DNA of 64,000 bases from Pipra filicauda (Eukaryota; Chordata; Aves; Passeriformes; Pipridae): assembly GCF_003945595.2 (NCBI RefSeq), contig NW_024104316.1:124001-188000 (forward strand). The letters run 5' to 3'. Shown here piece by piece: positions 40,166 through 55,889 of the stretch. Both the position numbers and the translations under genes were made by a program. How positions within the stretch are numbered: the first letter of the stretch is position 1; each line of letters starts with the position of its first letter. The notes beneath the pieces were generated by a model, which was given only the letters and a program-made list of their open reading frames with translations, ran no database searches and was not told where the DNA came from.

Positions 40166-40439
40166 ACAGAATCTTAACCACTTTGTTTAATGTTGTACAA
40201 AACAAAAAATTGGTGAGTATTACAATGAAAAGGGATTAAAACACTGGTATCACATTGCCATCTCTCTACCTAAACAGTTGAGATTCACTTCTCTGTTCAT
40301 ACCATAGAAACTTTAGTGGCCTCCAGGAACAGAATGACTTAAAAAAAATCCTTGTGTCACACGTATTCTTCACTCTACATTTTAAAGCTGTGCTCACAGA
40401 GACGGCTTCTTCTATTGGAGTCTTCAGGTAAACAGGAGT

Positions 40440-46750
<6,311 letters not shown>

Positions 46751-46979
46751 GGCGGGAGGCGGCGGGAGCGGCGGGTCAGCGCTGGGCGGCGGGAGCCGCG
46801 TCCGCCATTAACGCCCGCCCGGCCCCGAGCGCCGCGCGCCGCCTGCCGGGGCCGCGCCCCGCCCTCCCCTCCTCGCCCATTGGCCGGTGGCACCCCGCCC
46901 CGTCCCCCGAGCCATCCGATTGGCCGCCGGGGGCGCGGCGCGGGGGCCGCCGGGAGTTGCAGTCCGGCCGGGCGGCGTC
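46751..46979. promoter_or_regulatory. Divergent NUDT21/OGFOD1 promoter
   Basis: The two start codons are only 229 bp apart on opposite strands, inside a CpG island of about 46400-47500. Two ATTGG (inverted CCAAT, NF-Y type) boxes occur at 46879-46883 and 46919-46923, exactly 40 bp apart. A GGGAGTTGCAGT at 46952-46963 is close to the reverse of the ACTACAANTCCC promoter motif. There is no TATA box. This is a textbook bidirectional housekeeping promoter by layout; activity is inferred. Confidence 0.8.
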
Positions 46980-47130
46980 ATGGCCGCCAAGCGCCGCGGA
47001 GCGGGCGCGCCGCCGGGGGCGAAGCGCGGGAAGCGGGAGGCGCGCGCCGAGCTGTGCGCGGCCCTCGGGGACGCGGCGCTGCGGGAGCGCGCGGGGGCGG
47101 CCTGGGCCCGCGGGGAGCGGCTGCAGCACG
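46980..47130 (+). CDS. OGFOD1: OGFOD1 exon 1 (coding part)
   Basis: Residues 1-51, beginning [13 protein letters not shown], a basic then Ala/Arg-rich N-terminus poorly conserved with mammals. The donor CACG|GTACGG is the first of several copies of the same sequence (see repeat). Confidence 0.88.
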
Positions 47131-50100
47131 GTACGGCACGGTACGGCCTGGTACGGCCCGGCATGGCCCGGTACGGCCCGGCATGGCCCGGTACGGCCCG
47201 GCCGGGCACGCGGGGAGCGGTGCGGCACGGTGCAGCACGGTGCAGCCCGGCCCGGCTCCCCGGCCCTCACCGGCGGCCTTTCCCTGGCAGAGGCGGCGGC
47301 GCTGGAGCCGGCCCCGTTCCGGCACGCCGTCATCCCCGGGTTCCTGGCGGGCGCGGCCTTCGCGGAGGCGCTGCGGGACGAGCTGCTGGGCCTCGGCTTC
47401 CGCGGGCGGCACAACGACCTCCTCTCGCTGCGGCAGGTGGGCCCCGGGCCGGGCCGGGCCGGGCCGTGCTGTGCTGAGCCGCCCTAACCCCCGTCCCTTC
47501 TTCTCTTCCATGGGCCGCCGCAGTCCGAGGAGCTGGGGGCAAGCCCGGAGCCCCACATCGCCGCGCTGAGGTAAAGGATACACTGTGACCCGCAGCAACA
47601 GCACCTGTAACTCTTTAAATAGTTGGGAGACAATAAATTAGTTTAGTCTATGGTGATATGGATGCTTTGTAACATGGGAGGACATGTACCCTATGCTTGT
47701 CTTCTCAGGAATGCTCTCTGTGAAGAATTCCGACCGTGGCTTTCTGCTGTGACCCAGATAGAGCTGGAGCCAACTATTGACATCTCTTGTGCTAAATATG
47801 AGTATACTGGTCAGTATATAAGTGATCTTTTCCCTAAAGCTTGTAGGAAACAAAATGTCTATGGAATATCTAGTTTTATAACCCATCCCAACCCTTTTCT
47901 AGTTCCAGAGGGTCCCAGAAGCAGCAAATCAAAGTCTCAGAAAACAGAGTGCAAATGATGGAAAAACTGTTGCTGTAGTTCTGTTGCTGGTGGCTTTAGC
48001 TGGGCCTGGTGCTGTTGCAAGTCCCCACCTTTTCAGAGATGTTCAGCCTCTGTTTATGTGGCTGCTTCCATGCAAGAGTGTGACATGTTCATCTTCCAAA
48101 TGCTGCAGTCGAGTTTGTGAATTCTAACGGCAAAATGTCACTTGGTGACTCCAGGTTTCAGCTGTGCCTGTGCTTTCAGTCGTGAAAAGTCACTGTAGGA
48201 AGGGGGAATTTTTAATTGCAATCAGCTCTAATTTTTAAAAGTCTTTTGCACAATCAGTTGCTGGTCCAGCTTTTCTGTTCTCAGGATTCCCCCTCCTCTC
48301 TATTCCAGCAACAAACCTACTCCGTTCAGAAGTCAGAGCTGGAGTCATTGTTTAGGTTGGGAATCTCTGTCCCCTGTGCCCGGTGGCAGCCAGAAAGGGG
48401 TGGGTGATAAGGTGTGACTGCTTGTACCTTCAGAGGGGGCTCATCTGCCAGCTGCAGTGCAGTCCCACAGAAGGTAACCTTGCAGATCTCGGGCTGGTGA
48501 TGCCGATGAGCGAAAATGCAGTTCTTGGGAGGAACGTGTTTCTTCTTGTCGTGCCCCAGCGGGGCCCAAGCTGGGAAGCAGTTGTTGGAATGAATCACGT
48601 GTGTGCTGGAAAGATGCTGCAGCAGCAAAAGGTGTGTGATTGCAGATGTGTTGCTGTGCCACGATGACGAGCTGGAAGGTCGGAGAATCGCCTTCATCCT
48701 GTACCTCGTCCCAGCCTGGGAGAGCAGTGACGGGGGAACGCTGGACCTGTTCAGCACGGACGGTGAGAGCTCGGCCTCAGGGGGGTGAAAAACACAGAGC
48801 TCGTGTGCACCTTGCTGCAACTCTCCCCTCAAACAGTAGCAGGGAGATAAAGAGTTTCTCCTTTGTCCACAAAAGCGGATGTGTAGGTAAAATTCGCACC
48901 TTAGGGATGGGCTGTAGTGGGGTTTACAGACAATGAGCAACAGCAGACAAAGAAACAGCCTTTTATTCTGTTCTTTTGGAAGGGCTGAGAGTGGAGGCAA
49001 CTTGGAAGCAATGCCAGTAACTGTGCTTGGAACTCCAGAATGATGACAGTAATGTCCCTTTCCAGCAGCAGAGCCACAGAATGGTTTGGGTTGGAAGGAA
49101 TCTTAAAGATCATCTAGTTCCAGCCCCCTGCTGTGGACAGGTGCACCTTCCACTATCCCAGGTTGCTCCAAGCCCTGTGCAACCTGGCCTTGGACAGTTC
49201 CAGGGATGGGGCAGCCACAGCTTCTCTGGGCAACCTGTGCCAGGGCCTCACCACTCTCATAGTAAAGAATTTCTTCCTAACATCTAATCTAACCCTGCCC
49301 TCTGTCAGTTTGAAGCCATTACTCTTTGCCCTGTCACTCCATGCCCTTGTCCAAAGTCCCTTCCCAGCTCTCTTGCAGCCCTTTTAGGCACTGAAAGGGG
49401 CTCTAAGGTCTCCCTTGGGCCTTCTGTTCTCCAGGCTGAACAGCTCCAACTTTCTCTGCCTGTCTCCATAGCAGTGCACTGATTCCTCACCAAGCCCTTG
49501 CCCTGAGCTCCATCCCTTATACCCAGGTGTCCTACCAGTCACTGTCATGAAGTGAGAGAGAAATAGCAGTTTCTAGCAAGTTCCAGTTCAATATCTTAAC
49601 CAGAGTATGTTTTCTCCCTCCTCAGAACACCTTCAGCCACAGCACATCACCAAGTCATTAGTACCTTCGTGGAACACGCTGGTTTTCTTTGAAGTGTCTC
49701 CAGTCTCTTTCCACCAGGCAAGGAGCTGTCTCTTGTTCATTTTTTGATTCTCATTGTTGTGGTTGTTCCCTCTGTGTGTTATTACAATCCTGGTGGGGAG
49801 GGAGAAGAACTGTGGCTAGAGCAGATACTCATGCTAAGTGCTGTGTGCTAAAGGCAGGGCTTCAGGGACTTCAAGGAGGACAAGAACTGACAAAGCCAAC
49901 ATTAAACTATCAGTCTAGCTTCATCATCCTGGGAAAGGAAAACTTTTGTTTTGTGTTGCTATCCTGGCAAGCCCCTGCTGTGAATTTGGCTAGGGCTTGT
50001 TTTTGTTTGTTGGCTTGTCTTAAACTAGCTCACATTTTTCATGCGGGTGCCATCACTTCACTCCAAAAGGGCTCCTGAGCCCACCACCTTGCCAACAGGG

Positions 50101-53100
50101 GCATCATTTGTGCTTTCTCTTCACACTACTGTTACAGCACCTTAGAGTGTGAAATTGTTCCATTTAGCCCAACCTCTGCACAATTTCATGAAATCAAGAT
50201 TTAACAGTGACCATCACTGTGGGAAAACTAAGGGTTTCCAGAGCCCAGGGTAAATGCCAGGATAGAGGGTCTGCTCTTAGTCTGAAAAATAAGCAAAGAG
50301 CCTTCATGCTGGCTCCTGTTACAGCATTTTTTAAAAAGTAAAGGACAAAAAATCAGAGCAGTGTAGCCTGCCAAGGCCCACGGGTTGTTGTCTGACCTTC
50401 CAGACTAAGCTGTGACAGCTGATCTTTGCAGTCTGTTATGGCTGGTCCTTCAACGGAATAAATGGTAGAAAAATGAAATGCAATTACTTTATAACAGAAT
50501 GACAAAGCTCTCAGAGAGAGCTCTGCTGTGAGCTTGGAGTAAAAGCTTAGACTGGAACTCTGGAAACACACAGTGGACTTGAGCATCAAAGTTTGCCTTA
50601 GGCCTCTCTGATAATCCCACCTGGTCTAGTGCTGTCTGACTCCAGAGAGCCCATGCAAGTGGGCTCTCTGGGGTCAGGTCCATCTCCTGTTGTGAGTTTC
50701 CAGGGTGGCTGTCAGCCCTGGTCCCAGCAGTGCTGTCACCCAGCAGTGACGTGCTCGGCTGTTGCAGGTGTCCGAGGTCGTGTCGCGGAAGTGCCGCCTG
50801 TCCGTGAGCGGTTGGTTCCACGGCCCGGCCGTGCCCAGACCCACACGCCACGCTGAAGCTCCCTTGCCCAGGAGCCCCCACATCCCCTACGATGTGAGTA
50901 ACATCTGCTTATCTGCATTTCTCTCTCTTTTCTTGTTCCTGTAGTACCTGTTACGGGAGGCAGTGATGCTCTGGGGATGCTTTAATCCTATCGCATTCTC
51001 CTTTTTGTTCCCTGTCCATAAATTTGTATCCAGTTTCTTTCCCGTGCATCTTTCTTGGCTCTGGATGTTTTGCATACCTCCAGTAGTTCAGAGACTGCAG
51101 CAAATACTTGTGGTGCAATGAAATAAAGGAATGGAGTGTGTGTGAGGGAATGCAGCCCTGTGGGCAGCTCAGTATGGGGAACTGAGGAATTTCACTTTTG
51201 CAAACTCAGCATTGCAATCCATTTCCCTTCCAGCATGAAATACTGTATGAGTGGATCAATCCAGTTTATTTGGACATGGACTCCCAAGCTCAAATCCAGG
51301 AGGAATTTGAGGAACGATCAGAAATTCTCCTGAAAGACTTTCTTAAGGTGAGCCTGGTGGTTCAATTGGATCTGATCTGCCAGAACAGGGTGACAGGTAC
51401 CACCTGGCATGCAGGCTGGGAAAGGGCTTGCTTGCACATCTGTTAACTAAAACACCTAGTTTCATGCCCTAAAGGGGAATGGACCTCCAGAGGTCCTTTC
51501 CAACCTCAACCACTCTGCGATTCTGTGGATGGATCCCCTCTGACTGCCTGTACACTGCTGTGTAGGGACTCACCAAAAATCAAGCACTTGTATTCAGCCT
51601 TATTTCCTGCAAGAAGCAAAGCAGAAGGCTGGAAACCCATGTCATCCTTCCTGCTTCCCAGCCTTTCCCCCAGCTCTTGCAGTCTAGCACTTGGAGAACT
51701 CCATGTGTGTGTGAAACAGTGACCCATGAGAGGTTTGTCTTGAAGGGCTTTGCCTCTCAAGGCTGACTGACCTGTGGTTTACGGGGCACCTGTATCTCAG
51801 TGAAGCTGCATTCTCACCCAGCAGACAACCCAGTAGCATCTGATACCTGCTGGTTGCTGACACTGAAAGGACACGACGCCCTCCTAGGCAGTGCCTCTAA
51901 ATTCAGCAGTCTGGGGATCCTCAAACAAGTTAGAGTGCCTTATCTGAAGACACTGCTTCTGGCACACCTGGGAGCTGAATGATAATGTCTCTGCACTATC
52001 TTTTTTTTGCCTAGAAAGAGAAATACCAACTACTCTGTGAAGCATTGGAGAACAAAGAGATCCAGTGGAGCAGTCGGGGGCCTGCCAATAAAAGGTGAGG
52101 AATGGCAGCACACTGCAGCTGTTGGTGAGGCCAAGCAGGAGCTGCCATGAGGCTGCCCTGGTTCATGCTGCCCCAAAGATGTGGTCCTTGTTGGCTCTCC
52201 AACAAGGAGATACACCTGCTGTCTTTCAGGCTCTATGAGGCAGCAGAGGAGGTCAGCCTCCCTGACACCCTGAAGAAATTCCTGCAGCTCTTACGCTCCG
52301 AGGCCTTGTTTTTGCTGCTTTCCAACTTCACTGGCTTAAAGCTGCACTTCCTGGCTCCCTCTGATGAGGATGAAGATGCTGGGGAAGGACGAGCAGCGGA
52401 CACTGCTGGGCACAGAAGTCCCAAACCCGAGCAGGAAGAAGCTGAACAACATGCTGAGGGCAATCCCTGTGAGCCAGAGCAGCCTGACAGCTCTGGTGAA
52501 GCGCAGGACGGCGAGACACGGAGCAGTAAGTAGAGCAGCAGCAGTGGGAAAGGGCTCGAGCACAATCCTGGTGCTAAGAGTGCTGGTAGCAGAGTTCCCA
52601 GTGATTTCCATGGAACCTAGTGTTTCATCTTGTGCTGCAGCCAGCACAGGGCACCAGCACAAATGTGGGACCTGAAGCACATCAGATTGGGTGTCCCAAA
52701 ATCAGCGACCATTGCAAAAGAATTTGGAGTAAATTCATGACTAACTCAAAGTTACCATTTTGAACAGACCTAAGTCTTAAGGATGGGACTTTGGGGAGGG
52801 CTGTTAATTGCCCAATAAGCTTTTGTCAGTTGTTATGTGGCTTCTACATACAAATATCCCTGCTTCTTATAAATCAGATTTTCATGCAAGGTAACAAATC
52901 CAAAGGAAAAAGGTGAACACATCAGCATAATTTCAGAACTAGAAAAGTGATATACCTCAAAGGTAGGATTTAACCTTTCAGAAAACACTGTCAGCCTTAA
53001 TAACCATTTACTGTCAGCAGTGAGATACCACTGCTGTCAAGGATGAGATTAATTTTGGATGCACAGATTGGTGATGTTTGTTTGAAACAGTGGCTCTGAA

Positions 53101-55384
53101 GTTTAAGGGCAGAATTTTTGAAAATGCACATCTTGCACTGAGCCAGGCAAATTAGTGGACACTGGAAAAAAAGATAGTAAAAAAAAAAGTCCTAATGAAA
53201 AATCCCATCAGAACACTTAGTAGGAACAAGGCTTTGTTTTTCTGGTTTCCACAGTCATTTGGCTCTTCCGTCTGCCCTGTTCCTACCGTGTGATTTTTAA
53301 TTCATATATGAGGGGGGCATAGTTTGAGTCTACATGGGTTGAAAACTGAGCTAGACCCATGAGAAAAGAAAGGCTTCCCCAAATTCTGACATACCTCCTT
53401 GGATGGCACACACAGAGTGAGTTCAGAGCAATGTCCTTCTTCACTGGGGTTTCTGGTAGTTCCTGGGTACTTCCAGAGCAAAAAGGATGCTGGCTCTTGA
53501 GGTTTGGAGCTCTACTGTAAATCCAGGGGAAACACAATAAAAAGGGAAGAACTGGTTAAACTAAAGCACAGGAGAGCTTGGAGCAAATGTTGGTCCCACT
53601 CCTACATGTTCAAAGTACACGACCTAGAGCCACCTCTAGGACAGATGTTAACGTGCCATCCGTGGGTTTACCTTTCCTTGGCTGGGGCCAGCAGGTGATT
53701 TCAGTGGTGTGACAGCCCCAGGCCTTGCTCCCCACGTGCTGCTGCCCAGCTTCCCTGCATTCCCTGGCATATCTGTGCCCTCTCCTAGGCTCGGGTGCCC
53801 CGGTGTGTGCGGGGGAGCTGCGGCGCTGGACCCACGGGCACTACACTCTGGTCCACGACACTCAAGCAACAGAGTTTGCTCTCGACCTGCTCTTCTTCTG
53901 TGGCTGTGAGGGTAAGTGGACAGGAGAGGTGTCACTCTCCTTTACAAGCTTTGCACGAAGGAGTTCCTTCTGGCTTCTCAGCAGTGCTAAAACAACCAAA
54001 ATTTCCCTGCTTTTTCCTACATGGAAGGTCTCTTTAAATTTTGCCCTAGTCCTCACTTCGGCATAAACCCTTGTTTCAGTAGTCTTTGTGTACAAAGATT
54101 TGGATCGTGGCCTTGGAGTCAGCTCTGGCCTTTCCTGCTGGAGCCAGGAGGTGGCGCCTGGGCAGAGGGAAAGGCTGAGTCTCCCAGCCCTTTCCTCTCC
54201 TGAGCAGCGGCTCTGGGCACGGTGGAGGGTCAGGTGGCCAGAACACCCGCTGAAAGTGTTCTGTTCCACCCCTTTTCTCACCAGAATTATCAACTGCACC
54301 TCCAGTTCACAAAGCCCAGGGTTTTCAACAGTTACTTTAGGCATGTCTGGGCATTTTAGATTGCTAGTTAGATAGTGATAAAAACAAAAATCTAAACACA
54401 AGCGTTTTAGACCAGCTGAACCCACAGCTGAAACCATCTGGCACATGCTGGTCATTATCCTGAAATCCTTTTGCTGTCTGCTAAGGCAGAACTGTTCTAC
54501 ATGTGAGGAGGTAAACTGGGGATTATCTTGTATCCAGTAACTGTGGGCAGTGGGGTGACAAAACAGCATCTCCAGGAGGGCTTTAAGAAGCCTGGGCAGG
54601 ACTGAACTTTCTAAGAGTCTTTCTTTTCTGTTTTAAGACTGGGATCCTGAATATGGTGGCTTTACCTCCTACATTGCCAAAGGTGAAGATGAAGAGGTAA
54701 GGACCTCAGTTACTAGCTGCAAATCAGATAAAATTGTTTAGAGTGGAGTGATATAATTACACTTTGTCACACACTAACATAATCCTGAGGGTGCTCAGTG
54801 TTGCTCTGGAGCCTTCTTGCCCCACTCCCTGCTCATGCTTCAAGAGGCTGGCGTTCCCCTAAAGTGTGAGACCTGGGCCCTGACAGTGCCTCACAGCACC
54901 TGGGGCCACGTGGGAAGCCTGCCCTGGAGGGAAACAAGGCTGTAGCAGAGATGACACTTTTCCAGGGGGTGCCATTCACTGGGGTCACACCCAGCATCAG
55001 TACTAATGACAGTGCTGAGCAGTCATACCAGTCCAGAACCCCTTACTCTATAATAATGCTTCAGGTTAAGGGGTATTAAAGTGAAAATGGTGTCACAGTT
55101 AATTTTCTAACACCAGACTTTTGCTCTGACTAACTTTTGAAACTTTTGTTTCTTCTTCTTCAGAATTCTATCACAGCCGTTTTTATGACACTGATTTCCT
55201 CCCTTCCTCTTGTGTCTTCTAGCTGTTGACAGTGAATCCAGAGGACAACTGCTTGGCCTTAGTTTACAGAGACAAAGAAACTATGAAGTTTGTGAAATAC
55301 ATCAACCATCGTAGCTTGGCACGCCTGAACAAGCATCCAAACAGAACAGGATTTTGGGATTTTTCCTTTGTCTATTACGAGTGA
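46980..55384 (+). CDS. OGFOD1: 2-oxoglutarate/Fe(II) ribosomal prolyl 3-hydroxylase OGFOD1
   Basis: This is a complete gene of 13 coding exons, 1614 nt including stop, 537 residues (human 542). OGFOD1 hydroxylates a proline of ribosomal protein RPS23 in the decoding centre and influences translation accuracy and stress granules. Two jelly-roll domains are expected. The N-terminal catalytic one keeps the iron triad H154 and D156 (in CHDDE) and H217 (in VSFHQ), with R228 as the 2-oxoglutarate-binding arginine. The C-terminal domain ends WDFSFVYYE. An acidic low-complexity linker (about 376-424) separates conserved parts and differs most from mammals. The ATG has a strong context (G at -3 and +4). 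Intron 6 is GC-AG, and the exon 1 donor lies in a tandem repeat. It is divergent from NUDT21. Confidence 0.97.
47121..47250 (+). repeat. 10-bp GC-rich tandem repeat over the OGFOD1 exon 1 donor
   Basis: About thirteen 10-bp units related to GTACGGCCCG run in strict register from the last bases of exon 1 through most of intron 1. Exact GTACGG occurs at 47131, 47141, 47151, 47171 and 47191, and GCATGG replaces it at 47161 and 47181. The 10-mer CGGGGAGCGG of the exon end (47111) recurs 100 bp later at 47211. Confidence 0.9.
47291..47436 (+). CDS. OGFOD1: OGFOD1 exon 2
   Basis: 146 bp, residues 51-99, with [10 protein letters not shown] and [12 protein letters not shown]. Acceptor TGGCAG, donor GTGGGC. 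The following intron is only 87 bp. Confidence 0.93.
47524..47570 (+). CDS. OGFOD1: OGFOD1 exon 3
   Basis: 47 bp, residues 100-115, [16 protein letters not shown]. Acceptor CCGCAG, donor GTAAAG. Phases match both neighbours. Confidence 0.93.
47709..47809 (+). CDS. OGFOD1: OGFOD1 exon 4
   Basis: 101 bp, residues 115-149, [11 protein letters not shown] to ISCAKYEYT. Acceptor TCTCAG, donor GTCAGT. Confidence 0.95.
48646..48762 (+). CDS. OGFOD1: OGFOD1 exon 5 (iron-binding HxD)
   Basis: 117 bp, residues 149-188. It carries [10 protein letters not shown] with iron ligands H154 and D156, then [10 protein letters not shown] and GGTLDLFS. Acceptor TTGCAG, donor GTGAGA. Confidence 0.97.
49074..49475 (-). 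mobile_element. CR1 LINE fragment (minus orientation)
   Basis: The plus strand reads as the reverse complement of a CR1 3' end, starting at the GGTTTGGGTTGGAAGG tract and including CTTCTCTGGGCAACCTGTGCC. About 400 bp is retained, in OGFOD1 intron 5 and antisense to the gene. It ends about 150 bp before exon 6. Confidence 0.9.
49626..49717 (+). CDS. OGFOD1: OGFOD1 exon 6 (third iron ligand, GC donor)
   Basis: 92 bp, residues 188-218, [12 protein letters not shown] to SPVSFHQ, with iron ligand H217. The acceptor is CTCCTCAG. The exon must end at CCACCAG to stay in frame with exon 7, and the next bases are GCAAGG. This is a GC donor, and no GT fits here. Confidence 0.93.
50768..50893 (+). CDS. 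OGFOD1: OGFOD1 exon 7
   Basis: 126 bp, residues 219-260, [19 protein letters not shown] to SPHIPYD, phase 0. R228 is the expected 2-oxoglutarate-binding arginine. The loop before it is one residue shorter than in human. Acceptor TTGCAG, donor GTGAGT. Confidence 0.96.
51234..51347 (+). CDS. OGFOD1: OGFOD1 exon 8
   Basis: 114 bp, residues 261-298, [16 protein letters not shown] to ILLKDFLK, phase 0. Acceptor TTCCAG, donor GTGAGC. Confidence 0.96.
51480..51526 (+). mobile_element. Short CR1 3'-tail remnant
   Basis: A degenerate CR1 3' end in sense orientation, with AGAGGTCCTTTCCAACC and ACTCTGCGATTCTGTGG, in OGFOD1 intron 8. Only about 50 bp is recognisable. Confidence 0.65.
52015..52094 (+). 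CDS. OGFOD1: OGFOD1 exon 9
   Basis: 80 bp, residues 299-325, [18 protein letters not shown] to GPANKR. Acceptor GCCTAG after an eight-T tract, donor GTGAGG. Confidence 0.95.
52230..52525 (+). CDS. OGFOD1: OGFOD1 exon 10
   Basis: 296 bp, residues 325-424. The first half is conserved ([18 protein letters not shown]). The second half is an acidic, Glu/Asp/Gln-rich disordered linker. Acceptor TTTCAG. The donor AGCA|GTAAGT lies just before an in-frame stop in the intron. Confidence 0.95.
53789..53911 (+). CDS. OGFOD1: OGFOD1 exon 11
   Basis: 123 bp, residues 424-465, [19 protein letters not shown] to LLFFCGCE. It opens the C-terminal jelly-roll core. Acceptor CTCCTAG, donor GTAAGT. Confidence 0.96.
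54638..54696 (+). CDS. OGFOD1: OGFOD1 exon 12
   Basis: 59 bp, residues 465-484, [19 protein letters not shown]. Acceptor TTTTAAG, donor GTAAGG. Confidence 0.95.
55223..55384 (+). CDS. OGFOD1: OGFOD1 exon 13 (terminal)
   Basis: 162 bp, residues 485-537, [17 protein letters not shown] to WDFSFVYYE, stop TGA at 55382-55384. Acceptor TTCTAG. Confidence 0.97.
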   Translation: MLTVNPEDNCLALVYRDKETMKFVKYINHRSLARLNKHPNRTGFWDFSFVYYE

Positions 55385-55885
55385 TGGTGCAGAGTGTGAC
55401 ACTGTCACAGGAAATGGTGGTGGGTGGTGGGCAGGTTCCTGTCCAGGCATTCAGCTGGGACCTAAGTGCAGACAAAGGTTGCTGATGCAGCTTCATCACG
55501 CTGCATACTGTGGGGTCTAGGTGGCTTTTTTACCTGTACAAATGAAATTCAGTCTCCTCCCAAGTCCACTGCAACACACACCCTGAACTGCTTTTAATGC
55601 TATGTGGAGAGGGTTGTCCCACAACCATCAGCTTTCCAGCTGTGCTCTCATAGGAGCAGCACAGTGGTGTCTCTGAGCTGTCAGGGTGAGAATTACAACT
55701 GTACATTGCCCCGAGCTGATGACTGTTTTTATTAAAAAAGAAAAAAAGGAAATGGGTCAGTTAAATGCTTCAAACACTGGTCGAGCAAGTTTTGTTACAA
55801 AATGCCCAAGACATTTTCTGGGGCTTAACTGGGTTCCCTGTTTGCAGAGGCAAAAATAAAGGAGCTGCCCTGGGAAATATGAGGT
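55385..55885 (+). other. OGFOD1: OGFOD1 3' UTR
   Basis: Non-coding sequence after the stop. An ATTAAA at 55731-55736 and an AATAAA at 55855-55860 are both plausible signals, so the UTR is about 370-500 bp. Confidence 0.65.
55855..55860 (+). terminator. OGFOD1: OGFOD1 poly(A) signal candidate
   Basis: AATAAA about 470 bp after the stop. The alternative is ATTAAA at 55731-55736, which is followed by an A-rich tract. Confidence 0.5.
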
Positions 55886-55889
55886 TTTT

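Larger units (their letters stand above)
38995..40439 (-). other. NUDT21: NUDT21 3' UTR (inferred)
   Basis: Non-coding sequence after the NUDT21 stop. Its striking part is about 40040-40165, which on the transcript strand is G/T-rich with repeated GTTTG and TTTGG units. The rest is ordinary. The extent depends on the AATAAA at 39014-39019. Confidence 0.5.

Noticed and set aside
47131..47200. Short regularly spaced repeats suggesting a CRISPR array
   Set aside because: Ten-bp contiguous units without unique spacers in a vertebrate intron: a minisatellite.
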